A DNA stretch of 64,000 nt from Pantoea sp. Ap-967 (GTDB lineage Bacteria > Pseudomonadota > Gammaproteobacteria > Pseudomonadales > Pseudomonadaceae), in assembly GCF_011752565.1 (NCBI RefSeq), contig NZ_VWXK01000004.1:124001-188000 (forward strand), read 5' to 3'. The position numbers and the translations under genes are program-made. Below, in pieces: positions 38,149 through 45,917 of this stretch; the stretch's first letter is position 1, and each line of letters opens with the position of its first letter. The notes beneath the pieces were generated by a model. The model was not told the DNA's origin. It saw only the letters and a list, made by a program, of their open reading frames with translations, and ran no database searches.

Positions 38149-39360
38149 TCAACGCTTACCGGTATTTGGCAGAAACACCGCCAACATCCCGAACAGCGGC
38201 AGGAACGAGCACAGGCCATACACGTACTCGATCCCGCGCAAGTCCGCTACATACCCCAGCAGCGCCGCGCCAATGCCGCCAAAACCGAACATCAGCCCGA
38301 AGAACACCCCGGCGATCATGCCGACGCTGCCCGGCACCAGTTCCTGGGCATACACCACGATGGCGGAAAACGCCGAGGCCAGGATAAAGCCGATCACCAC
38401 GCTGAGCACGGTGGTCCAGAACAGGTCGGCATAGGGCAACGCCAGGGTGAACGGCGCGACACCCAGGATCGAGAACCAGATCACCGCCTTGCGCCCGATG
38501 CGATCACCGATCGGCCCGCCGAAGAAGGTACCGGCCGCCACCGCACCGAGGAACAGGAACAGGTGCAGCTGGGAACTGGCCACCGACAGGCCGAACTTCT
38601 CGATCAGGTAGAAGGTGAAGTAGCTGGTGAAGCTGGCCATGTAGAAGTACTTGGAAAACACCAGCAGGCCCAGCACCACCAGCGCCGCGATCACCCGCTG
38701 GCGCGAGATGCCATGGGTGGCCTGAACCGCCTTGCGCGCCTTGGCCTGGTTGAGGTGGGCCTTGTACCAGCGGCGCAGCAGCAGGGTTACGCCGAAGAAG
38801 AACAGCGCGGCCAGGCCGAACCAGGCCACGTGGGTCTGGCCGAACGGGATGACGATGGCCGCCGCCAGCAGCGGGCCGAAGGCGGAACCGGCGTTACCGC
38901 CAACCTGGAAGGTCGACTGGGCCAGGCCGAAGCGCCCCCCCGAGGCCAGGCGAGCAATACGCGAGGTTTCCGGGTGGAAGGTCGACGAGCCGATGCCCAC
39001 CAGCGCCGAGGCCAGCAGAATCATCGGGAAACTGCCGACGAAGGCCAGCATGACGATGCCCACCAGGGTACACAGGGTGCCCAGCGGCAGCAGGTTCGGC
39101 GTTGGCCGGCGGTCGGTGAAGAAACCGACCCAGGGCTGCAGCAGCGAGGCGGTGATCTGGAAGGTCAGGGTAATCAGGCCGACCTGGGCGAAGCTCAGGT
39201 CGTAATTGGCCTTGAGCATCGGGTAGATCGCCGGCAGCACCGACTGGATAAGGTCGTTGATCAGGTGCGCCAGGGCGCAGAAGGTGATGATGCGCATCAC
39301 CAGCGGGTTGGCCTGGCTGGCCGCCGAGGGGCTGGTGGTGGGGGTGCTGCTGATGGCCAT
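38149..39360 (-). CDS. MFS transporter, fosmidomycin-resistance (Fsr) type
   Basis: 403 residues with about 12 membrane segments. The first helix region MRIITFCALAHLINDLIQSVLPAIYPMLK pattern and GIGSSTFHPETSRIARLASGGR match the Fsr branch of MFS exporters (E. coli Fsr is 406 residues). The start at 39360 (MAISSTP) is preferred over an upstream in-frame codon. Divergent from the orphan fecR; a Fur-like box at 39453-39467 lies 92 nt upstream, so its expression may respond to iron. Confidence 0.88.
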   Translation of the reverse strand: MAISSTPTTSPSAASQANPLVMRIITFCALAHLINDLIQSVLPAIYPMLKANYDLSFAQVGLITLTFQITASLLQPWVGFFTDRRPTPNLLPLGTLCTLVGIVMLAFVGSFPMILLASALVGIGSSTFHPETSRIARLASGGRFGLAQSTFQVGGNAGSAFGPLLAAAIVIPFGQTHVAWFGLAALFFFGVTLLLRRWYKAHLNQAKARKAVQATHGISRQRVIAALVVLGLLVFSKYFYMASFTSYFTFYLIEKFGLSVASSQLHLFLFLGAVAAGTFFGGPIGDRIGRKAVIWFSILGVAPFTLALPYADLFWTTVLSVVIGFILASAFSAIVVYAQELVPGSVGMIAGVFFGLMFGFGGIGAALLGYVADLRGIEYVYGLCSFLPLFGMLAVFLPNTGKR

Positions 39361-39452
39361 GAACTTGAATCCCGTCCGCAGGTTTGGGATCCGATTATCA
39401 GGAAACAAATAGATACATAGCTACCTTTTTTAACCCCCGGTCGTCGCGTACT

Positions 39453-39467
39453 TGTAAATGGTTCTCA
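39453..39467 (-). promoter_or_regulatory. Putative Fur box between Fsr-like and orphan fecR genes
   Basis: On the minus strand TGAGAACCATTTACA, 10 of 14 defined positions of the 7-1-7 Fur consensus and identical at 14 of 15 bases to the box at 34975-34989. It is in an AT-rich 180-nt divergent promoter region and could act on either gene. Confidence 0.6.
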
Positions 39468-39540
39468 ATATATTTAGCATCCTTGGACAACATCCCCGTA
39501 AATATTGGGCCAAACCGCCCTCTTGCGAGCACCCCGACCC

Positions 39541-40473
39541 ATGAGCCCGATGCCCGCCACGCCGATTGAGGCCGACCCGCAGCAGGAAGCACTGGCATGG
39601 TTTGCCCGCCTGCGCCAACCCGGTTGCGACGAACGCGAACGCCAGGTGTTCGCTCGCTGGTGCCAGGACCCGCTCAACGCGCACGCCTACGCTGAGCTGG
39701 AGGCTCGCTGGCAACAACTGCAGGCCCCCCCTGCCCGCCCACGGCCGCGGCAGTTCAGCCTGCGTCGCAGCTCCCTGGGCAAGTGGCTGGCGCTGCTGTT
39801 CCTGCTGGTGCTGGGCGCCCTGGCCTACCTTTACTGGCCGCTGATGCAACGCCTGGCCTGCGAGTTGCACACCGACGTGGGCGAACGGCGCAGCACGCGC
39901 CTGGCCGACGGCTCGACCCTGCACCTGGACAGCGCCAGCGCGATGAATGTCGACCTGCGTGGCCGTACCCGCCAGCTGCACCTGGTGCAGGGCCAGGTGT
40001 ACCTGGAGGTGATGCTCGATGGCCGCGCCATGGAGGTGCAGGTCGACGATGCCCGCATCCAGGTATTCGGCACGCGGCTGATGGTGGCGAGGTATGCCGA
40101 CCATGACGAACTGGTGGTACTCAGCGGCAAGGCCATGATCAGCCAGGGCGGCGACCAGCGCATGGTGTCGGCGGGTGAGCGGGTGACCTTTACAGAGGCG
40201 CGGATCAACCCGGTGCAGAAGGCGGATGTGAAAACCGCAGACGCCTGGCGCAATGGGCAGCTGCACGCCAGCGACATGCCCCTGGGCGAGGTTATCCAGC
40301 GCCTGGCCAGCTACCAGGGCCGACGGGTCTGGTTGATGGACGAACAAACCGCCTACCGCCGCATCAGCGGTGACTTCAACCTCGATCGCCCAGGCCAGAC
40401 GCTTGAGGCACTGGCTGGCGAGCAGCATTTGCAGCTGCACGGCGTGCTCGGGCAGTGGCTGATCGTGCGCTGA
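39541..40473 (+). CDS. Orphan FecR-family sigma regulator
   Basis: 310 residues. The DUF4880 domain (ALAWFARLRQPGCDERERQVFARWCQDP pattern, 15-42) precedes a clear membrane segment (LALLFLLVLGALAYLYW) and the periplasmic FecR domain (STRLADGSTLHLDSASAMNV; GQVYLEVMLDG). No sigma or TonB receptor gene is beside it, which is unusual for the family. It may act on a sigma factor elsewhere, such as the one at 35025, or be the remnant of a set. The ATG at 39541 has no good ribosome site; a TTG at 39505 is the alternative start. Confidence 0.85.
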   Translation: MSPMPATPIEADPQQEALAWFARLRQPGCDERERQVFARWCQDPLNAHAYAELEARWQQLQAPPARPRPRQFSLRRSSLGKWLALLFLLVLGALAYLYWPLMQRLACELHTDVGERRSTRLADGSTLHLDSASAMNVDLRGRTRQLHLVQGQVYLEVMLDGRAMEVQVDDARIQVFGTRLMVARYADHDELVVLSGKAMISQGGDQRMVSAGERVTFTEARINPVQKADVKTADAWRNGQLHASDMPLGEVIQRLASYQGRRVWLMDEQTAYRRISGDFNLDRPGQTLEALAGEQHLQLHGVLGQWLIVR

Positions 40474-40529
40474 AACCGGGGTCGGCCGCTAAGTTTTTGA
40501 AAGGCGTGCAATTTTTTTTGAAATGAGTG

Positions 40530-40558
40530 TTGACACAGGCCCATCACAAGGGAATAAT
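40530..40558 (+). promoter_or_regulatory. tRNA-Met promoter
   Basis: TTGACA (40530-40535), a 17-nt spacer and AATAAT (40553-40558) are followed by the discriminator GCGCCCC. The mature tRNA begins 11 nt after the -10, so the primary transcript has a leader of only a few nucleotides. Confidence 0.8.
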
Positions 40559-40568
40559 GCGCCCCATC

Positions 40569-40645
40569 GGCTACATAGCTCAGTTGGTTAGAGCATAGCA
40601 TTCATAATGCTGGGGTCCGGGGTTCAAGTCCCTGTGTAGCCACCA
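40569..40645 (+). tRNA. tRNA-Met, elongator (anticodon CAT)
   Basis: 77 nt. Acceptor arms GGCTACA/TGTAGCC pair fully, discriminator A, CCA encoded. The anticodon loop TTCATAA gives CAT; the paired first acceptor base pair and lack of the three G-C initiator pairs argue for the elongator type. An ileal (lysidine-modified CAT) tRNA is the alternative but the body resembles elongator Met. Confidence 0.9.
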
Positions 40646-40654
40646 AACAAGACG

Positions 40655-40683
40655 AAGGGCTTACCGCAAGGTAAGCCCTTTTT
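40655..40683 (+). terminator. Intrinsic terminator after tRNA-Met
   Basis: An 11-bp stem (AAGGGCTTACC / GGTAAGCCCTT) with a GCAA tetraloop, continued by Ts. Confidence 0.93.
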
Positions 40684-40733
40684 CTTTGCCTGCGAAAAAG
40701 ATCTTGCCCTTCATCAACGCACGCCCAGCCTGA

Positions 40734-41318
40734 TCAACTGGGCTTGCTGCAAAACGACGAGCCACTGCTGCCATCCCCACCCCAGGTGCGATAACCCGCG
40801 GTATCGATATGAATGCGCCCACTCGGGTAACGCCCCAGGCCCATGTTCCAGTCCTGGCCATGCTGCTGCCAGAAGCGGCAGAGCGGGTTAGGGTCAGCCC
40901 ACGCCGGCAGCAGCACATCGACCGCGAAGGCGCGGGTGTGGGCGCTGCCTGCTGCGCCACCGGCGCAGCGGTTGAGCGCCGGGTCACGGTAAGCCGACAC
41001 CACCTCGAACTGGCGCAGAATGCCCTGCTCACCCAAGGCAGCGAGCAACGACAGCGTGGAGCGTACCGCAGGCCAGTTCGCCGCTGGCGGCACGGCAAAC
41101 GGCGAGGCATGGCACAGCTTCCAGTCCGACGCCGAACGCAGCAGTTGATGGATAGGCACCACGCCATATAAACGCGCCTGCACCAGCATCTCGCGAAACG
41201 GCCGGGTCTGATGGTCACCCGCCCACTGGGCGAACATCCACAGGTCACGCTCGTCCGCCAATGCCATTGTGCTCGACAGCACACCTGCAGCCAGCAACAG
41301 CCTGCTTGCTCTTCTCAT
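40734..41318 (-). CDS. Exported peptidase M15-type (D,D-carboxypeptidase/endopeptidase-like)
   Basis: 194 residues. The N-terminal signal peptide (MRRASRLLLAAGVLSSTMALA) directs it to the periplasm. The C-terminal half has the zinc-site motif SAHTRAFAVDV followed by GRIHIDTAGYRTWG, as in Peptidase_M15_3/YcbK-like murein hydrolases. Probably trims peptidoglycan cross-links. Divergent from the following unknown exported protein with a 67-nt gap, so a shared promoter region is likely. Confidence 0.8.
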   Translation of the reverse strand: MRRASRLLLAAGVLSSTMALADERDLWMFAQWAGDHQTRPFREMLVQARLYGVVPIHQLLRSASDWKLCHASPFAVPPAANWPAVRSTLSLLAALGEQGILRQFEVVSAYRDPALNRCAGGAAGSAHTRAFAVDVLLPAWADPNPLCRFWQQHGQDWNMGLGRYPSGRIHIDTAGYRTWGGDGSSGSSFCSKPS

Positions 41319-41385
41319 TCCCCTGCCCCCTGCCCCAGTATGAGCACGGCCACCAGCCCTGGCGGCCACTGACAAGGAGTTAAGC

Positions 41386-42543
41386 ATGCACAAGATTGCC
41401 CTATCCAGCCTGGCCGCCCTCGCCTGCAGTGGCCTGGCCCTGGCCGACGCACGCATCGACCTGGGTGATGCCCAGCGCGTCACCCGCCTGTTCGCCTTTC
41501 CCAACAACTGCCACGTGATCTGCTATCGCAACTGGACACTTGAACAAACGGTCGAGCACTACCTGACCCAGAGCGTACAGCGCGACGGCCACGCCAACGC
41601 CAAGGTGACGGTCAGCCGCGAGCATGAGCGCCTGCATGCCACCATCAGCGAAGTGCCAGCCAGCTACGCCGAGCCCCTGCGCCAACTGCTCGACAGCGGC
41701 GAGCTGGCCTATGAAGGCGCCCGCCGCTTGAACCAGGACGGCAAGTGGGCCTATGACTGGTACCTGTTCCTGCCCCTGGGCATGGCCCTGCAGAACCGCC
41801 GCAGCATCGAGCTGCTGCACTTCCCGCCAGACTACTCGCTGACCCAGGCCCAGGACTACCTGCGCTCCAACACCACCGACCGCTGGGCCGAACTGCTGAC
41901 CTTCAACGGCATCGAGGCCAGCCAGACGCCGGCCTACCAGACCATCATCGACATCGCCCCGATCGCCGCCCCTGCAAGCGCCGGCGCCACACTCACCGAC
42001 ACCTACAGCTACTTCCAGGATTACCAGGTGCGCATGGTCCGGGAAATGACCGACGCTGGCGCTGCCAAGCCGTTGCCGATGGTCGCCTTCGGCGCGCCGG
42101 TGCGCAGCTGGATCCAGCAGCAGTACGGGCCGAAGGTGGACGTGCTGGGCTTGGCCAGCATCAGCCCGCAACCCGGTGCACAGGTGCCGGTACTGGGCTC
42201 CAACCACCCCAGCGCGATCTGGTACACCGCCGACAAGGCCAACCATGGCGGTGACGAGGACGCAGCCGATGCAGCGGGGTTGAAGATGATGGGGCAGGAT
42301 TTGACGGCAGCCTGCTGGCAGGCGGGGATGGGCAGCAACCCGGAGGCCGACCCGAAAGAAACGCTGCAGGCCTGCTCGAATAAATGGCAGGTGACGCAGA
42401 AGAAGCAGACGTGCGAGCTGTTCTTCCGCACAGTGCGCTCGTTCACGCCGGAGCAGGCGGCGGCCAAGTGCAATACCGGGGAGACGAGCCGAAGCTTGCG
42501 GGACCTGAAGAAGCCGGTCGAGGTTGTGCCGCGCGAGTTGTGA
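41386..42543 (+). CDS. Unplaced exported protein
   Basis: 385 residues with a signal peptide (MHKIALSSLAALACSGLALA). The mature part has conserved-looking cysteines (NNCHVICYRNW near residue 40; later ACW, ACSNKW, TCELFF, AKCN) and a WAYDWYLFLPLGMAL segment, suggesting a disulfide-bonded periplasmic protein. I cannot place it in a characterised family. Its style recalls exported proteins conserved in integrating conjugative elements, but no other transfer gene is present here. GAGTT-type weak ribosome site (GACAAGGAG) 8 nt upstream supports the start. Confidence 0.75.
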   Translation: MHKIALSSLAALACSGLALADARIDLGDAQRVTRLFAFPNNCHVICYRNWTLEQTVEHYLTQSVQRDGHANAKVTVSREHERLHATISEVPASYAEPLRQLLDSGELAYEGARRLNQDGKWAYDWYLFLPLGMALQNRRSIELLHFPPDYSLTQAQDYLRSNTTDRWAELLTFNGIEASQTPAYQTIIDIAPIAAPASAGATLTDTYSYFQDYQVRMVREMTDAGAAKPLPMVAFGAPVRSWIQQQYGPKVDVLGLASISPQPGAQVPVLGSNHPSAIWYTADKANHGGDEDAADAAGLKMMGQDLTAACWQAGMGSNPEADPKETLQACSNKWQVTQKKQTCELFFRTVRSFTPEQAAAKCNTGETSRSLRDLKKPVEVVPREL

Positions 42544-42629
42544 TCGGTTTGCCGGCGTAGCAAGCGATGCGGTGAATGGCACCGGCTCCGCTTGTGTTCG
42601 CGGGCAAGCCCGCTCCTACAGGTTCTTCG

Positions 42630-42660
42630 TTAAATCAGATAGTTATGATTTGTTCCATGA
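42630..42660 (+). repeat. 31-bp repeat motif, copy 2
   Basis: Begins TTAAATCAGATAGTTATG and ends TTCCATGA; starts 10 nt after a REP element. See copies at 22572-22602 and 43049-43079. Confidence 0.75.
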
Positions 42661-43048
42661 GAGTCTACCCAGCCCTACGGGCTGCGCTGTCGCGCAGGGA
42701 ACCGTGCCAGCAGTCGCGCCGCAATGCGTGAGTGCCCAAAAATGCGATACGCGAACACCAGCGCTTGACCTACACCACAACCCTGGGCTGCCGATCAAGC
42801 GCCCACTTCCAGCCCCCGGTAGGAGCGAGCGCAGCTCGCGATGGGGCGCGCAGCGGCCCCAGGGTTTCAGCCTCGCAGCTCATAGTGCTGGGGCTGCTTT
42901 GCAGCCCATCGCGAGCTGCGCTCGCTCCTACCGGGTCCTGTGGGAGCGGGCTTGTCGAGGCGTCGAACCGCCGCGAAGCAGGCGACGCGGTGCATGGCAC
43001 CGGCTTCGCCGGTGTTCGCGGGCAAGCCCGCTCCTACAGGATTCTCTG

Positions 43049-43079
43049 TTAAATCAGATATTTGCAATTTGTTCCATGA
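43049..43079 (+). repeat. 31-bp repeat motif, copy 3
   Basis: Begins TTAAATCAGATATTTGCA and ends TTCCATGA; starts 10 nt after a REP element, as copy 2 does. Confidence 0.75.
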
Positions 43080-43118
43080 GAGCGGGCTTGCCCCGCGAAA
43101 GGGCCGGTACAGGCTTAC

Positions 43119-43574
43119 TCAATCTTCAAGCAGGGTACAGGCCATCACCAGGGCATCCTCACGCCCCCCGGCAACCGGGTAGTAATCACGCCGCCGACCA
43201 ATCTCGTTGAAGCCATAACGCTCGTACAAGCGATAAGCCGACTGGTTACTGGCCCGCACCTCAAGGAAGCACTCCCGCCCATTGAGCTGGTACGCGCGCG
43301 CCATCAGGTGTTCGAGCAGCTTCAAGCCCAGCCCGCAGCCCTGGTTCTCGGGCTTGACGGTGATGTTCAGCAGGTGCGCCTCGTCGATGATCACGTTGAT
43401 CACCCCATGCCCCACCTGCTGCTGCCCGTCGAACATCAACCACACCTCGTAGGACTTCAGCGCGTCCTGGAAAATGCCGCGGGTCCAGGGGTGGCTGAAC
43501 GCGGCATATTCGATCTTCAGCACGGCATCCAGATCCGCCTCGGTCATTGGGCGGAAACTGATCGACTCACTCAT
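43119..43574 (-). CDS. rimI: Ribosomal protein S18-alanine N-acetyltransferase
   Basis: 151 residues. A GNAT-fold acetyltransferase; the acetyl-CoA loop is in PENQGCGLGLKLLEHL and the C-terminal part has EVRASNQSAYRLYERYGF, typical of RimI. It acetylates the N-terminal alanine of S18. It overlaps the upstream psi-subunit gene by 4 nt, the same holD-rimI order as in E. coli. Confidence 0.93.
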   Translation of the reverse strand: MSESISFRPMTEADLDAVLKIEYAAFSHPWTRGIFQDALKSYEVWLMFDGQQQVGHGVINVIIDEAHLLNITVKPENQGCGLGLKLLEHLMARAYQLNGRECFLEVRASNQSAYRLYERYGFNEIGRRRDYYPVAGGREDALVMACTLLED

Positions 43575-44320
43575 TCAACGCTCTTCCAGCGCGCCATCAG
43601 CTGGCGCATCGCTTGCCAGACGTGCGCCTTGCGCTGCGGCTCGTCCATCAACAGTTCAAGGCCCGGCAGCGCCCAGGCATCGCCCAGGCCGTCGACCTTG
43701 AGCACTTGGTAGTAGGCGCCCGCGTCGGCATTGGCGGCAAAGCGCAGGGCCGGCAGGCCGACCAGCCAGAGCACGCTGCTGGGCACTTCTTCCAGGCGGG
43801 CCTGGATAAAGCCCTGAACGAAATCACGCGCGGCATCCGGGCCCTGGTCCATGTTGCCGCGCACCAGCAGCGGCCAGCGCACCGGTTCGCCGATGATCTG
43901 CGGGGCATCTGGCAGGCCGGCGGCGCGCAGCATGTCCTTGAGCAGCAGGTAGGACGGGTCGCGGCTCTGGAACGGCTGGCCGGTGGCCAGCTCGACCAGC
44001 AGCAGGCAACTGCCGGCACGCAGCAGCTGCAGGGCGAAACGCGGCGGCGCCACCGGGGCCGGGCGCGGCGCGGGGGCAGCCTGCTCGGGCTCTGCGGGCT
44101 TGGCGGCAGGTTTGGGCGCCGTGCCTGGGCGCGGGATTTCGATTTTTGGCCGCTCGCCGGAACGGGCCTGCGGCGCGACAGGTGCGTCGCTGGCGCTCGG
44201 CGCAGCCGGGCGGGCCTCGAATTCGATGTCTTCGACCGGCGCTTGCGGCAGCAGCAGCTCGGGGCGCGAGGGCGCAGCGAACGGCAGTTCGGCACGCGGC
44301 AGCCAATGCACCACTTGCAT
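43571..44320 (-). CDS. holD: DNA polymerase III psi subunit, divergent pseudomonad form
   Basis: 249 residues. A Pro/Ala-rich linker (about 25-100) separates a short N-terminal segment (HWLPRAELPF) from a folded C-terminal domain (about 105-245). It is far longer than E. coli psi (137 residues). The pseudomonad psi subunit was found biochemically in P. aeruginosa as a large, barely similar protein encoded next to rimI, and this gene has the right position, size and architecture. Psi links chi and SSB to the clamp loader. The assignment is from context and recollection of the family. Start: ATG 44320; an upstream TTG at 44359 is possible. Confidence 0.72.
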   Translation of the reverse strand: MQVVHWLPRAELPFAAPSRPELLLPQAPVEDIEFEARPAAPSASDAPVAPQARSGERPKIEIPRPGTAPKPAAKPAEPEQAAPAPRPAPVAPPRFALQLLRAGSCLLLVELATGQPFQSRDPSYLLLKDMLRAAGLPDAPQIIGEPVRWPLLVRGNMDQGPDAARDFVQGFIQARLEEVPSSVLWLVGLPALRFAANADAGAYYQVLKVDGLGDAWALPGLELLMDEPQRKAHVWQAMRQLMARWKSVE

Positions 44321-44639
44321 GGCGGAAAGGTAGGCGCGGCGGCGGGGTTCGGTCAGCAAGGCTCGGGGGTCCGGAAGGCGGGCACAAAGAGAGGGGGCAT
44401 TCTAACGTAGGCATGGTTTTTTTTGCATCGCCCGTGCGACCGAGCGCAAACCCCGTAGGCGCGCGCAAAGCTTTGAGATCGGGCACCGCTTGCGCGCTGC
44501 ATCGCGAGCTTCGCTCGCTCCTACCGGATTTGTGCAGGCCTGCATGCCGCAAAAACCTCATTACAGACCAAGGGGTGAAATCCTCCCCTCCGGATGAAGT
44601 ACAATCGCCCCCTTTTTACTTGGCAACGAGTAGACGCCA

Positions 44640-45917
44640 ATGATCGAACCCAAGCGCGTCCTGCGCGCCCTAGCCGAACACTGGGCCCTGATCGAGCCGC
44701 TGTGCGAGCGTTTCGACCAGGGCACCCTGAGCCTGGTGGAACTGCGCCAGCAACTGGGCCGCCAGCAGGTGGAAAGCACGCCGCAGGACATCACCCAGCT
44801 GCTCGACGTGTGGATCCGCCTGGATATCCTGGTGCCGGTGGCCAAGAGCCCGAACCGTTTCGAGCTCAACGCCCAGATCCACGACTTCCTCGCCTACCTG
44901 CGCCGCGAGCACCGGCTGGGCCTGTGCCTGGAGATCGAGGCCTACCTGCGCCACCTGGAGCGCCTTGCCGGGCATATCCAGGATGCCTTCGACAACCGCG
45001 ACAGCGACGACCTGGCCCGCCAGCTGCGCCTGCTCGACATGCGCGTGCGCGACGTGCTGAAGAAGCTCGACAACGACGAGCAGGCCCTGGTGGCCGTGGC
45101 CGAACGGGCCAAGACCAGCAACCGCCAGATTCCGCTGCGCCAGCGTTACGCCGAAGTGCTGGCGACCTGGGACGAATACGTCGAGCCGATGATCCAGCTG
45201 GTGAACGCCGACGGCGCCTTCGAACAGGGCGTGCGCAAGGTCGAGACGGTGCTGCTCAAATTGCTGGGCGAACAGGCGCGCCTGGGCCACCTGGTCGACG
45301 ACGACATGCTGCTGCGCACCCACGCGCGCATCCTCGAAATGCAGACCAGCGCCCAGCTCACCCTGCGCCACGCCCGGGAACTGCTGCTGCCGCTGCGTGA
45401 AGAAGCGCGCCGGCACAACGCCGTGACCCGCGGCGCCGCCCTGGCCCTGTCGGTGATCCGGCGCAAGGGCCTGGACGCCGTGCCGCAAGCGGCCATGCCG
45501 CTGTTCACCCGCCCGCAAAGCACCTTCCTCGGCAGCGCCAGCCAGGTCGAGGCCTACGTCTATGCCCTGGCCCGCTTCGAGCCCAAGCCTGCCAAGTTCC
45601 CCAAGGCGCACAAGACCCACAAAGGCCCGCTGCCGCGCGCACCGCGCACGGTCAAGGAAATGCTCGAGCGCTGCGAAGACGCCCTGCCGCTGCCCGACCT
45701 CATGGTCTGGCTGCTGGACCAGGAGCCCGACGGCGCCACCGACGAATTGCTGTACTGGTTCTCGCGCCTGTCGCGGGAGAAGCGCTTCAAGCGCGAACGC
45801 CTGGAACGGCGCGAGTACACCACCCAGGAACACCTGGTCAGCCTGCGCTCCTTCGCCCTGACATCCAGCCGCGAAGCGCAACCTGAAACCAACGCGAGCC
45901 CAGCCAATGCATCTTGA
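44640..45917 (+). CDS. mksF: MksF, kleisin subunit of the Mks condensin
   Basis: 425 residues, all-helical with an N-terminal winged-helix-like region (about 1-85) and coiled-coil middle (130-270), as in MukF/MksF kleisins. It bridges the MksB ATPase heads. First gene of the mksF-mksE-mksB operon, overlapping mksE by 11 nt. The same three genes occur together in P. aeruginosa, where MksB acts in chromosome organisation and segregation beside SMC. Confidence 0.88.
   Translation: MIEPKRVLRALAEHWALIEPLCERFDQGTLSLVELRQQLGRQQVESTPQDITQLLDVWIRLDILVPVAKSPNRFELNAQIHDFLAYLRREHRLGLCLEIEAYLRHLERLAGHIQDAFDNRDSDDLARQLRLLDMRVRDVLKKLDNDEQALVAVAERAKTSNRQIPLRQRYAEVLATWDEYVEPMIQLVNADGAFEQGVRKVETVLLKLLGEQARLGHLVDDDMLLRTHARILEMQTSAQLTLRHARELLLPLREEARRHNAVTRGAALALSVIRRKGLDAVPQAAMPLFTRPQSTFLGSASQVEAYVYALARFEPKPAKFPKAHKTHKGPLPRAPRTVKEMLERCEDALPLPDLMVWLLDQEPDGATDELLYWFSRLSREKRFKRERLERREYTTQEHLVSLRSFALTSSREAQPETNASPANAS

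Larger units (their letters stand above)
42560..43105. repeat. REP cluster with a duplicated ~105-bp block
   Basis: This 575-nt gene-free gap (42544-43118) is almost entirely repeats. A block at 42560-42663 recurs at 42978-43082 with scattered differences; each copy holds a GCACCGGCTTCGCCGGTG-type hairpin, a GCGGGCAAGCCCGCTCCTAC REP and the 31-bp motif. Between them lies an inverted REP pair (42818-42932), and a further REP half follows at 43080-43105. The part at 42664-42817 shows no repeat and no credible gene. Confidence 0.85.

Noticed and set aside
37972..39420. 482-codon plus-strand frame across the Fsr-like gene
   Set aside because: Gln/Glu/Arg/Gly-rich antisense shadow; the minus strand encodes a 12-helix MFS transporter.
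42560..43105. Regular repeats resembling a CRISPR array
   Set aside because: Repeats are REP/BIME elements in alternating orientation with unequal spacing; there are no unique equal-length spacers and no cas genes.
42524..43210. Frames in the 42.5-43.1 kb gap
   Set aside because: Products consist of translated REP elements; no ribosome sites or domains.
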